From Marinibactrum halimedae (lineage in GTDB: Bacteria; Pseudomonadota; Gammaproteobacteria; Pseudomonadales; Cellvibrionaceae), in contig NZ_JAJQVM010000037.1 of the NCBI RefSeq assembly GCF_021234875.1, positions 1 to 43,388 of the forward strand: a stretch of DNA of 43,388 nt, in the 5' to 3' direction. Shown piece after piece: positions 1 through 8,298 of the stretch. The notes under the pieces are model-generated. The model saw only the letters and a program-made list of their open reading frames with translations, did not search any database and had not been told where the DNA came from. How positions within the stretch are numbered: position 1 is the stretch's first letter; each line of letters begins with the position of its first letter. Both the position numbers and the translations under genes were made by a program.

Positions 1-1
1 C

Positions 2-100
2 GATTTGTCACGCTATGCGGCCAACGTGCGTCTGGAATATACAAATAGGGAGAAAAAATCATCAAAAGAACGAATTTTTATCCAATATTTTTGTAAATAA
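2..100 (+). pseudogene. 3' end of an unidentified reading frame (possible truncated HD-type gene)
   Basis: An open frame enters from the left edge and stops at 98-100. Its first residues (DLSRYAANVRLEY) look like real protein and remind me of the helix near the end of HD-domain phosphohydrolases, where a segment such as RYA..VR.EYAH is common. The tail after that is Lys/Ser-rich and low in information, as if the original 3' end had been replaced. This rests on recall of a short motif, so the family is very uncertain. It could equally be a chance open frame. Confidence 0.2.
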
Positions 101-103
101 ATG

Positions 104-122
104 CGTAATGATAATTATTTTC
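104..122. promoter_or_regulatory. Fur-box-like site
   Basis: The 19 bases CGTAATGATAATTATTTTC match the classic Fur consensus (GATAATGATAATCATTATC) at 15 of 19 positions, with an unbroken TAATGATAAT core. It lies in a gap with no intact gene reading away from it, downstream of the truncated PAS reading frame. It may be a leftover operator of a lost iron-regulated gene, or part of one beyond the edge. Confidence 0.45.
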
Positions 123-153
123 GGTAAGTGTTCCGGTAGAAAAAATTAGAAAA

Positions 154-378
154 TTATCGCGCTAAAAAAACGAATTTATAGAGGTTCCCTTGAATCTCTT
201 TTGGCACTAACATCTTTACATTACGGCCTATAACTTCTTCACGATTAAAGCCCCACAACTTTACTGCCGCATCATTAAAATACGTCACATTGTTATTACC
301 ATCAATCGAGACAATCGCATCAATGGACTGATCTAAAACTTCTTTTAAGTTTTCACGTTGGCTAGGAAACCCAAACAT
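154..378 (-). pseudogene. Truncated PAS-domain sensor protein (N-terminal remnant)
   Basis: The 74 residues start MFGFPSQRENLKEVLDQ and contain a clear PAS beginning: the VLDQSIDAIVSID segment, then FNDAAVKLWGF, then a GRNVKMLVP segment near residues 52-60. This is the usual start of PAS-containing diguanylate cyclases, phosphodiesterases and chemoreceptors in gammaproteobacteria. A PAS domain needs about 100 residues and is normally followed by an output domain. Here the match ends at about residue 64 (KEIQ), and a short unrelated tail (GNLYKFVFLAR) leads to a stop. No continuation was found in the other frames, so this looks like a deletion or rearrangement remnant rather than a simple frameshift. 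The ATG is preceded by a G-rich AAGGGCGG stretch, so the fragment may still be translated. Confidence 0.6.
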
Positions 379-391
379 TAATACCGCCCTT

Positions 392-410
392 AATATCGAT
401 TATCATTTCA
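392..410. promoter_or_regulatory. Second Fur-like site upstream of the PAS remnant
   Basis: The region reads AATATCGATTATCATTTCA; its complement contains ATGATAATC and matches the 19-base Fur consensus at about 13 positions. It sits 14 bases upstream of the PAS remnant's ATG, where a repressor site would act. The match is moderate and the region is A/T-rich, so it could be chance. Confidence 0.3.
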
Positions 411-719
411 ATATAGGAAAACTTTTAATAATAACGTCTAAAGATTAGTCGTCATTTTAAATAAGTGGCAAGCTGAGTTGAATAATAAAGCTTTATAGAA
501 AACACAGAGTATTCATCGAAAGCATAACAATACAGTCTATCGTGCAATGCACCGTCGATTTAGAGGCGTTTTCATAAAATGTCATATTTGTTTATTTCAA
601 GGATGAACTAAGATGACTGCGCTGATTTAAAATAGGTATAATTGGTAAAGGTTGTAAACAGACCATAGAAAAATCATTCCCGTATTTCAGTCATAAATTT
701 GATGAGGGCAACACCAATC
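411..719. other. Non-coding gap before the sensor kinase
   Basis: A/T-rich sequence with no convincing reading frame on either strand. The only structure seen is a short palindrome, GTGCAATGCAC, at 542-552. It must hold the promoter of the sensor kinase gene, but no clear -35/-10 pair could be chosen by eye. Confidence 0.5.
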
Positions 720-2240
720 ATGCTGAGAGGAGCACTATTTAAACAGTTTTTTTTATGGATGATTGCCGTCAATATTTCAACCATCATCATAATGGGGTTA
801 TTGGGTTCAATACTGTTTGAGAAAGGTTCTGAACAGGCGTTTCAAAAAGGGGATGAGCGTCAATTGCACAACGCCGCTGAGCTATTGGCAGAGCACTATC
901 GTTATCATGGCCGGTGGGATGAGGTTATCCATAATGATACATTGTGGTGGGGCTTTGCTGTGCCCGGTATTTTAACGCCCAAGCCTGATGGAACGCCTTT
1001 ATCTTCGCGGGAACTTCTCGAACGATTTCAATCACTGAAAGTTCCTCCTCTGCCCAAACACCATTTACCTTTTAAGCTTTTGTCAGAAAAGGGCAAATTG
1101 GAACACAATGCCACAAAAAATCGCCCCCCTAAAAAGCCACCTCTCCCATCCAACTCGATGCTGCTCTTTAATGCAGAAGGCAAACTATTGAAAGGAGACG
1201 CTGCGCTGACCTCCTTGTTAACCACACGCATTCCCATTTTGCTCGACAACGCACTTATCGGTTACATTGGTAGGCCACCTCGCCCACACATTATCGAAAA
1301 TCTCTATTCAAGCCTGTGGCACTCCGCCCCCATCACGCTAATTGGCGGCATTATGACAGCATTATTGCTGTCGATCGGTGTGGCCTATTGGGTAAGCCAA
1401 ACGTTATCAACACCACTAATACGAATTTCGTCCACCATACGCAAACTCGCCTCAGGGGATTTTCAAAAGCGCGTCACTATTGATGCCTCTCACACTTACT
1501 ATCCCATTGCTGAGGACGTCAATTTCTTAGGTGAAGCACTGGCAGAAAGTAAAGAAGCTCGACAACAGTGGGTCAGTGATATTGCCCACGAATTACGAAC
1601 ACCCGTCAGTATTATGGTCGCTGAAATCGAGTCGGTTGAATATGGTATCAAGCCATCTTCAACCGATATGCTGCAATCCATGCGTGAAGAAATTGATCAG
1701 CTCAATACATTAATTGGCGATTTGAAAACATTGAATCTGTCTGATTTAGGCGGGGTGAACTTAGAGCGCTCAACCCTTTCTTTCAATGATTTTCTTGATG
1801 CCTATGAGCACAAAATAGAAAAAACGGTTCATCAGCATGAAATTCAGTTCGAAATGACATTAGATGCGCTGTCCGACGAGGTCTCTCTATTTGTCGACGA
1901 AAATCGACTTCGACAAGTCCTCGATAATTTATTGCAAAATACCCTTCGCTATACGGATAGTGGCGGTATATTGCAGATAAGCACCCGATTAGACGGAGAG
2001 AATATCTACCTTACTTGGGAAGATTCTGCACCTGCTGTGCCTGAACATGCTTTACCTCATTTATTTGAGCGCCTATACCGTGTTGAAAAAACCCGTGATC
2101 GTGCAACCGAAGGTTCGGGCCTGGGCTTATCCATTTGTCGTAGCATCATCGAGGCACTAGAAGGCAATATTGATGCACGACACTCTCAGCTGGGAGGCCT
2201 GGCCATCGACATACGATTGCCGGTTTATCGAAACTGGTAA
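720..2240 (+). CDS. Orphan BaeS-like membrane sensor histidine kinase
   Basis: This is an inner-membrane sensor kinase that should autophosphorylate on a histidine in response to a periplasmic cue. Order: a membrane helix near residues 9-30; a periplasmic region of about 170 residues with a Pro/Lys-rich stretch near 105-145; a second helix near 200-225; a HAMP linker ending in SGDFQKRV; a HisKA domain with phospho-acceptor His 290 in SDIAHELRTPV; and a HATPase with N-box (LRQVLDNLLQNTLRYT) and G-box (EGSGLGLSI). The QQWVSDIAHELRTP context is closest to BaeS/CreC-type kinases. ATG 720 was chosen because GAGGG lies 11 bases upstream and the resulting N-terminus resembles BaeS; in-frame TTG 699 and ATG 702 lack such a site. 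No response regulator gene adjoins it, which is unusual because BaeS-type kinases are usually paired. Its signal is unknown; the siderophore receptor downstream is only a positional hint. Confidence 0.85.
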   Translation: MLRGALFKQFFLWMIAVNISTIIIMGLLGSILFEKGSEQAFQKGDERQLHNAAELLAEHYRYHGRWDEVIHNDTLWWGFAVPGILTPKPDGTPLSSRELLERFQSLKVPPLPKHHLPFKLLSEKGKLEHNATKNRPPKKPPLPSNSMLLFNAEGKLLKGDAALTSLLTTRIPILLDNALIGYIGRPPRPHIIENLYSSLWHSAPITLIGGIMTALLLSIGVAYWVSQTLSTPLIRISSTIRKLASGDFQKRVTIDASHTYYPIAEDVNFLGEALAESKEARQQWVSDIAHELRTPVSIMVAEIESVEYGIKPSSTDMLQSMREEIDQLNTLIGDLKTLNLSDLGGVNLERSTLSFNDFLDAYEHKIEKTVHQHEIQFEMTLDALSDEVSLFVDENRLRQVLDNLLQNTLRYTDSGGILQISTRLDGENIYLTWEDSAPAVPEHALPHLFERLYRVEKTRDRATEGSGLGLSICRSIIEALEGNIDARHSQLGGLAIDIRLPVYRNW

Positions 2241-2297
2241 TTGCTTTCTCGTACCTTCAGCCACACCCTTACTGCACCTCCCTCATTGATGCCGCTC

Positions 2298-2360
<63 letters not shown>

Positions 2361-2675
2361 GCATCAAAAATAAGTGATCACTCACAAACCATTCGTTAAA
2401 AGACAATACCGATATATTCCCCTTGATAAAACCAAATAAGAAGTATTATCATATGCAATATATTCGTATTAAGTTTATTGTTAACAACATTAACGGTGTT
2501 AATGATTATTCAAAAATATTTACCAAACATACGAATTCATCTTTGTTGTACAGATTCACAGGGGCAGCAGGGGGCACTTCGGAAGGTTCTAAAGGCTCAC
2601 CCATGTTCACAAAATCGAGATGAACTGTGCTTGTCATTAACGATATACCAAAAAGAAAATATCGAGTTTAGGACC
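2361..2675. promoter_or_regulatory. Upstream region of the siderophore receptor, with a weak Fur-like core
   Basis: About 315 bases without a convincing gene. The open frame of the receptor extends back to 2478 but that part does not look like a signal peptide. It contains a palindrome AGTGATCACT at 2373-2382 and an ATTATCAT core at 2445-2452; the surrounding 2438-2456 matches the Fur consensus at only about 12 of 19 bases. Iron control is expected from the gene's function rather than proven by this site. Confidence 0.3.
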
Positions 2676-4847
2676 ATGAAAACACTCCCAATTGTTACCG
2701 CTATATCCACCATCTTAGGGGCCAGCTTATCACCTGCTTTCGCAGACCAACTTCCATCGAAGACAACCCCAAAAGACTCTGAAGATATTGAAGAAGTCGC
2801 GGTTTATGGCAGCAACTACCGAACTACAGGCACCAAATCAACCCTGAAACCTCTCGATGCCCCCATGAGTTTTGAAGTCTACGATGCGACGCTGCTGTCT
2901 AGCCGACAAGTGGACAGTGTGAACGATGCTATGCGTTATGTACCTGGGGTGACGCCAGAAAGTCGCGGAGCTGTGACTATTTTTGATCAATACAGTATTC
3001 GAGGCTTTGTTAGCTACTTTAATTATTACGAAGGCCTACCACTGCAGGAACTTCCTGGCTGGAATTTAAAACCTCAAGTGGACATGATCGCCACAGAAAC
3101 CATTGAAGTGTTAAAAGGGCCAACGTCTGTATTGTATGGGGCGGCACCAGCAGGAGGAATGATTAACCAAACCGCAAAACACCCCCAATCCACACCAGAG
3201 ACAACCCTTAGAGCCAGACTCGGCAACAATGACTTGATGGATGCCTCTATCGACAGTACCGGCGCACTTTCTGAAAATGTCGACTACCGACTGATTGCCT
3301 TAGCAAGGCAAAGGGACGGCCAGCAAGTGACCACAGAAGAGGAACGCTACCTGCTCTCTCCTTCAATTACCTGGCAGGTCGCAGATACCACCAGTTTATA
3401 TGTCAGCCTGTTTTATCAAGATGACCCACAAATGGTGCCTTCCACCCCACTTCCATCCATTGGCACTCTTTACGAAGCCAGTTATGGCCGACTCGGTTCA
3501 GACGCCTATTCTGGAGATAGAAATTGGGCGAAATTCGATCGCGAAATGACCATGGTAAGCTATAAATTAAACCATGATTTTTCAGACACGCTCAGCTTTT
3601 TACAAAACTTCCGCTACACCAAAGGTGAGTCTCTACAGCACAACACATACAACGCCGGGCTGGTCACTAACTTCCCCGGCCTTGAAGACAACATACATCT
3701 CATTCGCAGTGCTTACCTAACAGACGAAGAGTTAGAGGGGTTCACAGTCGACAATCAGCTGGCTTTCACACTCAATACTGGTGAATTGGAGCACCGACTG
3801 CTTGTCGGCTTGGATTACAAAACACTGGATGGCACTGTCACTTACCGAGATACTCTGGCTGGAGATCCCGTTACAAGACTGCCCTTTATTCCCACAATAG
3901 ACCTGTCCAATCCAGACTACGATTTACTCAACCCCAGCACTTTACCGTTAGACAATTACGGTGAAGACCACGATATCGAAGAAACTCAAATCGGCTTTTA
4001 TATTCAAGATGAAATTCACTGGAATGCCGTCACGGTAATTGCGGGCCTACGGTACGATAATTACGAAAGTACCGACAAAGAAGAAACTATCTATTTCGGT
4101 AGTGAATCCGAAGACACCGCAGACATTGATCAAGACAATTTAAGCGCACGACTGGCCGTGATTGTGGACATTGCAGATGGCGTTTCTCCCTATATCAATT
4201 ACTCAGAATCGTTTGAGCCAGAAGCAGGGTTTAACGATGTTACTGGCGAAGAATTCGACCCTACTACCGCAAGCCAAATAGAAGCAGGGGTGAAATTCCA
4301 AAGTCACGACAAAGCCTTCGATATGACTTTTGCGGTCTATGATATTCGTAAAGAAGATGTAGTAGTTAACAGCCCTACAAACCGCAACCTTTCAACGCAA
4401 GCCGGTGAAATCCGCTCGCAAGGCGCAGAAATTGCGGCAAATGCTGCCATTACCGAGAACTTTTCTCTCAACGTAACCGCTTCATACAATGATATTGAAG
4501 TTACCGACAACCCACTTGACCCAGCGCGAGAAGGAAAAACGCCAGTTTGGGCATCCGATTGGCAAGCAGGGGCTTGGGCAAGTTATCAAGCAACGCCGGC
4601 ATTACTCTTGAGCGGTGGCCTGAGACACGTCGGTGAAAGTGCGCTTGATCAATACAACACCGACACGGTTCCTTCTTACACTCTTTGGGACTTTGTCGCC
4701 TCCTACCAAGTGAACAACACACTGAGTTTGGGCATAAGCGCCAGTAATCTTACCGATGAAGAATATGTTGGCTCCTGCTTTGATGCCAGCAATTGCTGGA
4801 TGGGAGCTCAACGAAACGTTGAATTCAGTGTTGATCTCACTTTTTAA
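2676..4847 (+). CDS. TonB-dependent siderophore receptor (outer membrane)
   Basis: A 723-residue outer-membrane receptor that should take up a ferric siderophore using TonB energy. After a signal peptide (MKTLPIVTAISTILGASLSP, cleaved after AFA) comes a TonB-box-like segment (EDIEEVAVYGS), a plug domain with the SVNDAMRYVPGV and IRGF hallmarks and VLKGPTSVLYG, and then a 22-strand-type barrel. It ends in VEFSVDLTF with a C-terminal Phe, as usual for barrel insertion. The ASNLTDEEYVGSC plus downstream CWMGAQRNV ending is typical of the ferrichrome/hydroxamate-type siderophore receptor family (TIGR01783). ATG 2676 was chosen because it begins the signal peptide and has TTAGGA just upstream; the open frame starts earlier at 2478 but that part is unlike a leader. 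No siderophore biosynthesis or ABC uptake genes are adjacent, so the ligand is unknown and may be a xenosiderophore. Confidence 0.9.
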   Translation: MKTLPIVTAISTILGASLSPAFADQLPSKTTPKDSEDIEEVAVYGSNYRTTGTKSTLKPLDAPMSFEVYDATLLSSRQVDSVNDAMRYVPGVTPESRGAVTIFDQYSIRGFVSYFNYYEGLPLQELPGWNLKPQVDMIATETIEVLKGPTSVLYGAAPAGGMINQTAKHPQSTPETTLRARLGNNDLMDASIDSTGALSENVDYRLIALARQRDGQQVTTEEERYLLSPSITWQVADTTSLYVSLFYQDDPQMVPSTPLPSIGTLYEASYGRLGSDAYSGDRNWAKFDREMTMVSYKLNHDFSDTLSFLQNFRYTKGESLQHNTYNAGLVTNFPGLEDNIHLIRSAYLTDEELEGFTVDNQLAFTLNTGELEHRLLVGLDYKTLDGTVTYRDTLAGDPVTRLPFIPTIDLSNPDYDLLNPSTLPLDNYGEDHDIEETQIGFYIQDEIHWNAVTVIAGLRYDNYESTDKEETIYFGSESEDTADIDQDNLSARLAVIVDIADGVSPYINYSESFEPEAGFNDVTGEEFDPTTASQIEAGVKFQSHDKAFDMTFAVYDIRKEDVVVNSPTNRNLSTQAGEIRSQGAEIAANAAITENFSLNVTASYNDIEVTDNPLDPAREGKTPVWASDWQAGAWASYQATPALLLSGGLRHVGESALDQYNTDTVPSYTLWDFVASYQVNNTLSLGISASNLTDEEYVGSCFDASNCWMGAQRNVEFSVDLTF

Positions 4848-4887
4848 GCGACATACCCGATAAACTCATAGCCTCGTTTGCTCCGCT

Positions 4888-4921
4888 TATTCTGTACTGG
4901 GTATTCTCCTGGTACAGAATA
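4888..4921. terminator. Hairpin downstream of the siderophore receptor
   Basis: A perfect 10-bp inverted repeat, TATTCTGTAC and GTACAGAATA, separated by 14 bases, about 40 bases after the receptor stop codon. It lacks an immediate T-run, so it is a terminator-like or mRNA-stabilising hairpin rather than a textbook intrinsic terminator. Confidence 0.45.
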
Positions 4922-5218
4922 GACGGCCTAAAAATAGACCGAGATTCCTTTTCTATACCGCGTCACTTATTCCATTTTCTATTCACCTTCCTAACTTTGG
5001 CCCTTCTAAAATCAAGTAATAAGCATTCCAAAGAACAACCGTCACTTTTACTTCACATTATTCTTTTAGAGGGAATCATTAAGACAAATTTGTGATAGAT
5101 AAATGATACCATTCACGCCGATACACCCAGGAGGCCGTCATATAACGCTTAGGCGCCAATATGAACAACGAATTTACCAACACGAAGTGTGTTCTAAACA
5201 ACGGTGATTGATCAAACA
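4922..5218. other. Gap before the M14 deacylase gene
   Basis: No convincing gene. It contains a strong ribosome-binding-like AGGAGG at 5130-5135 with no well-placed start codon, and a 16-codon open frame at 5161-5211 (MNNEFTNTKCVLNNGD) that overlaps the start of the next gene's frame. The small frame could be a leader peptide but lacks a good ribosome-binding site. Confidence 0.35.
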
Positions 5219-6838
5219 ATGACGAGGCTGCATCAAAAATCTGCTTTCCCTTTTGCAAAACTAAAAGCGGTTGCTCTCACAACGCTTCTGGCTCTTTTCC
5301 AAACTGCTGCACTCGCCAACCCCTCTTCTATCTCACCTAATACCGATGGCTCTAATGTCAATGAGATGGGGATGGCTATCAACGACACCGATACCAGTGA
5401 CTCTAGTAATATCGATGTCGATACTGAAGCCAATGCCCCGGAGCCATTAAATAACCCACAGCCCTTGTTGACTTCTTTAGAGGACAACAAAGAGGTCAAC
5501 TCAATCACTGAAACCGAAAAAAGCGTCATCACGATAGAACCAGAGGAAGAAGAAGCCGGCGCTCAACCTCAACCCGCCCCCAATGTTGACCTGAGTGAAG
5601 TAGCCCCCATTCCACAGCCCATTCCCACAACTGAAGACAATAGCGCTTCCTTTGACACTGACGCCGTTACCACATCAGTCGAAGGCACCGAAACCACAGC
5701 CCCCACTTCGATTCAGTCTGAACCGGTCGTTACACAACAACCTAAACCCGAACCACCTGTTACCACAACAGCAGAAATTACTTATGACCAATTCGTTATT
5801 CTCGGCGCAGAAGTGCTACCGGGAACCTCAACCCGCCTAGCTTGGTCGCCCAATGTAGCCATAACAGGCCTTGCTTTACCAACCCCTGTACTCGTCATTA
5901 ATGGTGCTCAGGATGGCCCTACATTGTGTCTGAGTGCCGCCGTTCACGGAGACGAGCTCAATGGTATCGAGATTGTTCGACGCGTGATGTACAACATCGA
6001 CCCCAGCCGGCTTCACGGCAAGGTCATTGGTGTGCCGATTGTGAATTTACAAGGTTTCCAACGAGGCTCACGCTACCTGCCAGATCGACGCGATTTGAAT
6101 CGTTTCTTCCCTGGCGATAAAAACGGCAGCCTTGCGTCCCGTATTGCCGCTTCCTTTTTTACGGAAGTCATCAGCCATTGTGACATGCTCGTGGATTTAC
6201 ATACCGGCTCAGCCGGGCGCACCAATATGCCCCAAATTCGGGCCGATATGAGCAATGAGGCAGTCAGAATGTTGACCGAAGGCTTCGACAAAATGGTAGT
6301 CGTTCACAGCCCCGGCAACCCAGGTATGCTTCGTTCTGCGGCTAACGCTGTAGGCATTACCTCGGTCACCATGGAAGTGGGGGAGTCTCTTCGGGTACAG
6401 GAAGATTCGATTAAGGCAGGTGTGACGGGTGTGTACTCACTAATGGAAAAACAAGGCATGTTCGCACGGCGTTTCGTCTGGGGCAGCCCATCCCCGGTGT
6501 ATTACAAATCCTATTGGTTACGAACAGAAACCGGCGGTATTTTATTCAGTCGAGCCGACTTAGGGGATACGGTCTATGCAGGCCAAGTATTGGGCCATGT
6601 CACAGACCCAATCACCAACGAGACCACACAAATTATCGCCCCGGTAAAAGGCCGTATTATTGGTATGGCTGTTAATCAAGTGGTTATGCCTGGTTTCGCT
6701 GCTTACCACATTGGTGAAATTGCCACTGAAGATACGATTGTTGACCCAGAAACCACTATTGATAGCCCCATGCACTTAGGGGAATCAAATAATAACTCTG
6801 CCATTGATACCGAAGAGAATTTTATTATTAACAATTGA
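5219..6838 (+). CDS. Exported M14-family succinylglutamate desuccinylase/aspartoacylase-like protein
   Basis: A zinc-dependent deacylase/carboxypeptidase-fold protein of about 539 residues. A signal peptide (LKAVALTTLLALFQTAALA) points to the periplasm. Residues about 35-185 are acidic, Pro/Thr/Glu-rich low complexity. The catalytic domain follows: zinc ligands in VHGDELNGIEI (His 243, Glu 246), a third His in LVDLHTGS, substrate-binding Arg/Asn in RRDLNRFFPG, and the catalytic Glu in MEVGES. The C-terminus is the usual barrel-sandwich part (GDTVYAGQVLGHVTDP). AstE and aspartoacylase are cytoplasmic enzymes of about 320 residues; export plus the long arm sets this one apart, so its substrate (an N-acyl amino acid or peptide) is unknown. 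ATG 5219 follows a GGTGA sequence; GTG 5204 in frame is an alternative. It ends one base before the convergent gene's stop, with no terminator between. Confidence 0.8.
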   Translation: MTRLHQKSAFPFAKLKAVALTTLLALFQTAALANPSSISPNTDGSNVNEMGMAINDTDTSDSSNIDVDTEANAPEPLNNPQPLLTSLEDNKEVNSITETEKSVITIEPEEEEAGAQPQPAPNVDLSEVAPIPQPIPTTEDNSASFDTDAVTTSVEGTETTAPTSIQSEPVVTQQPKPEPPVTTTAEITYDQFVILGAEVLPGTSTRLAWSPNVAITGLALPTPVLVINGAQDGPTLCLSAAVHGDELNGIEIVRRVMYNIDPSRLHGKVIGVPIVNLQGFQRGSRYLPDRRDLNRFFPGDKNGSLASRIAASFFTEVISHCDMLVDLHTGSAGRTNMPQIRADMSNEAVRMLTEGFDKMVVVHSPGNPGMLRSAANAVGITSVTMEVGESLRVQEDSIKAGVTGVYSLMEKQGMFARRFVWGSPSPVYYKSYWLRTETGGILFSRADLGDTVYAGQVLGHVTDPITNETTQIIAPVKGRIIGMAVNQVVMPGFAAYHIGEIATEDTIVDPETTIDSPMHLGESNNNSAIDTEENFIINN

Positions 6839-6839
6839 T

Positions 6840-7682
6840 TTAACGCTGCTCTTTAAGGTAATTCAGCAACAGCCCATTAATCACCGACATCAAGGGAGCG
6901 CATGGCGATCTTTTGGATAAGGCTAAGTAAATCAACCCATTATTAATAATGATACTTTCCACAACGCCTGAGCTGTCATCATTAATTAAGGCTAATGCAG
7001 AATACCCAGTAGCTCGCCCCACAACCACATAATCCACACGGTTGTGCAACAACATTTTCATTAAGCTCTCTGCATTCTGTGCCTGGGCGAGATTAAGAAA
7101 GATTGTCGAAAATTCATCAAATTCATCTCCAAATTTATCTCCCGCACTGATTGCCCCCCGCAAAGAGATCAAGTCTAACCAGGTTTTTACTTTTGAGGAG
7201 AGCGGTGTTAATACAAATACATTGGAGGGATTGGCAAAAACAGGCACGTAGGAATAATTCAAAAACTTCCGTCGCTCACGCGTATCTTTAAGGCCAATCA
7301 GCATATCGATATCACCCGTATTGGCTTCGGCCAATACCCGCTTCCAAGGCGTTGGAGAATGAATTTCAAATGGGATGTTAAGGTCTTTTTCTAACCGCTT
7401 GGCAAGGTCGATGGATAACCCCACCAATCGATTATTTTCCGTGTAATGAAAAGGACGATAATCAGGATGAGCACCGACCACGACTTTTTTGCATCCTGAA
7501 GGGATTTGATCAGGAAGTGGCGGTTTTAGAGCAGTTTGAGCATGGCTCCCCCAGCTAAGCGATAAACACAACAGCGCCACCGTGACCGGAAAACGCAAAC
7601 GCAAAAAAAACAAAGAAATTATCGTCGACAGGCGTAGAGCAGAAGTACACAAGCTCAACACGGCTTTCACTCGCTTCACCAT
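6840..7682 (-). CDS. Periplasmic solute-binding protein, SBP_bac_3 (amino-acid) type
   Basis: A 280-residue protein with a long, basic and hydrophobic N-terminus ending in SWGSHAQ, read as a signal peptide of about 49 residues. The mature part has the family 3 binding-protein fold: VVVGAHPDYRPFHYTENN, then LVGLSIDLAKRLEKDLNI, then GDIDMLIGLKDTRERR (the arginine-bearing binding segment), followed by the second lobe. No ABC permease or ATPase gene is near, so it may act as an orphan receptor or with a distant transporter. It occupies the position where mshQ would be expected after mshP, in the same direction and 145 bases downstream of it, so it may be co-transcribed with the pilus genes. Similar binding proteins occur as stand-alone periplasmic proteins in gammaproteobacteria; the ligand cannot be predicted. 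Confidence 0.75.
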   Translation of the reverse strand: MVKRVKAVLSLCTSALRLSTIISLFFLRLRFPVTVALLCLSLSWGSHAQTALKPPLPDQIPSGCKKVVVGAHPDYRPFHYTENNRLVGLSIDLAKRLEKDLNIPFEIHSPTPWKRVLAEANTGDIDMLIGLKDTRERRKFLNYSYVPVFANPSNVFVLTPLSSKVKTWLDLISLRGAISAGDKFGDEFDEFSTIFLNLAQAQNAESLMKMLLHNRVDYVVVGRATGYSALALINDDSSGVVESIIINNGLIYLALSKRSPCAPLMSVINGLLLNYLKEQR

Positions 7683-7827
7683 ACTCCCACTATATTCTCC
7701 ATCGCTTTACCGTCACTTTAACGGCTTTTCAGCTGCCACAAGAGGAAATACACCATAAATAACACCGTAATGAATAGCACGTTATTACAATTTGTTCAAA
7801 AAAGAAAACCGTTGTCTTAATGCCGTC

Positions 7828-8298
7828 TTACTGTAAGTAAGAGGATACCTCTATCGTTCGCTCTGCCAAGATATCACCAAAGCTACAATTTCCTCGGCTG
7901 GTTAAGTTGTAAAACGTTGTGACATTCGCGGAATCATTTACGGCTGTGCAAAACACCGTCATTGTACAGCTCCTCAACCCGGTAGCAGTGAATGAGATTG
8001 CAGTGCCTGTCCCTCCATTATCGATCCCATTACACTCCGCCGTCGCGGCTGCACGAGTTAATGATGCGGTGCTGTCAAAATACAGCCGATGCATTGCGTA
8101 TTGGGCGCCACTTTCTGCAGCATAAAACGCTTGAAGTGACGCCTGCTCTTGCAATACCGATAGGTTACTGTATTGCGTCATACGACTCAGTGTTACCCCG
8201 AGCCCTGCTAAAATCAGCACGATAAACAGCGCCAGCGGTAATAAAAAACCCTGTTGAGGTCGTAGAAGAGGGTATTGACCAAGATCATTACGGGACAT
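7828..8298 (-). CDS. mshP: MSHA minor pilin-like protein MshP
   Basis: A 156-residue PilX-like protein thought to sit in the pilus tip or priming complex. A 16-residue basic leader ends in PQQG, followed by FLLPLALFIVLILAGLGVTL: a prepilin cleavage site and N-terminal helix but without the Glu at +5 that major pilins need, which is typical of this subclass. The next helix carries QAFYAAESGAQYAMHRL, the GspK/PilX-type signature. Several cysteines near residues 89, 111, 117 and 137 could form disulfides. The start overlaps the end of mshO by 11 bases, so the two are translationally coupled. It is the last recognisable msh gene here; no mshQ follows. Confidence 0.8.
   Translation of the reverse strand: MSRNDLGQYPLLRPQQGFLLPLALFIVLILAGLGVTLSRMTQYSNLSVLQEQASLQAFYAAESGAQYAMHRLYFDSTASLTRAAATAECNGIDNGGTGTAISFTATGLRSCTMTVFCTAVNDSANVTTFYNLTSRGNCSFGDILAERTIEVSSYLQ

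Noticed and set aside
5161-5211. A 16-codon open frame overlapping the start region of the M14 gene, as a leader peptide
   Set aside because: It lacks a placed ribosome-binding site and has no conserved feature; the nearby AGGAGG at 5130 is too far from its ATG. Listed only within the gap description.
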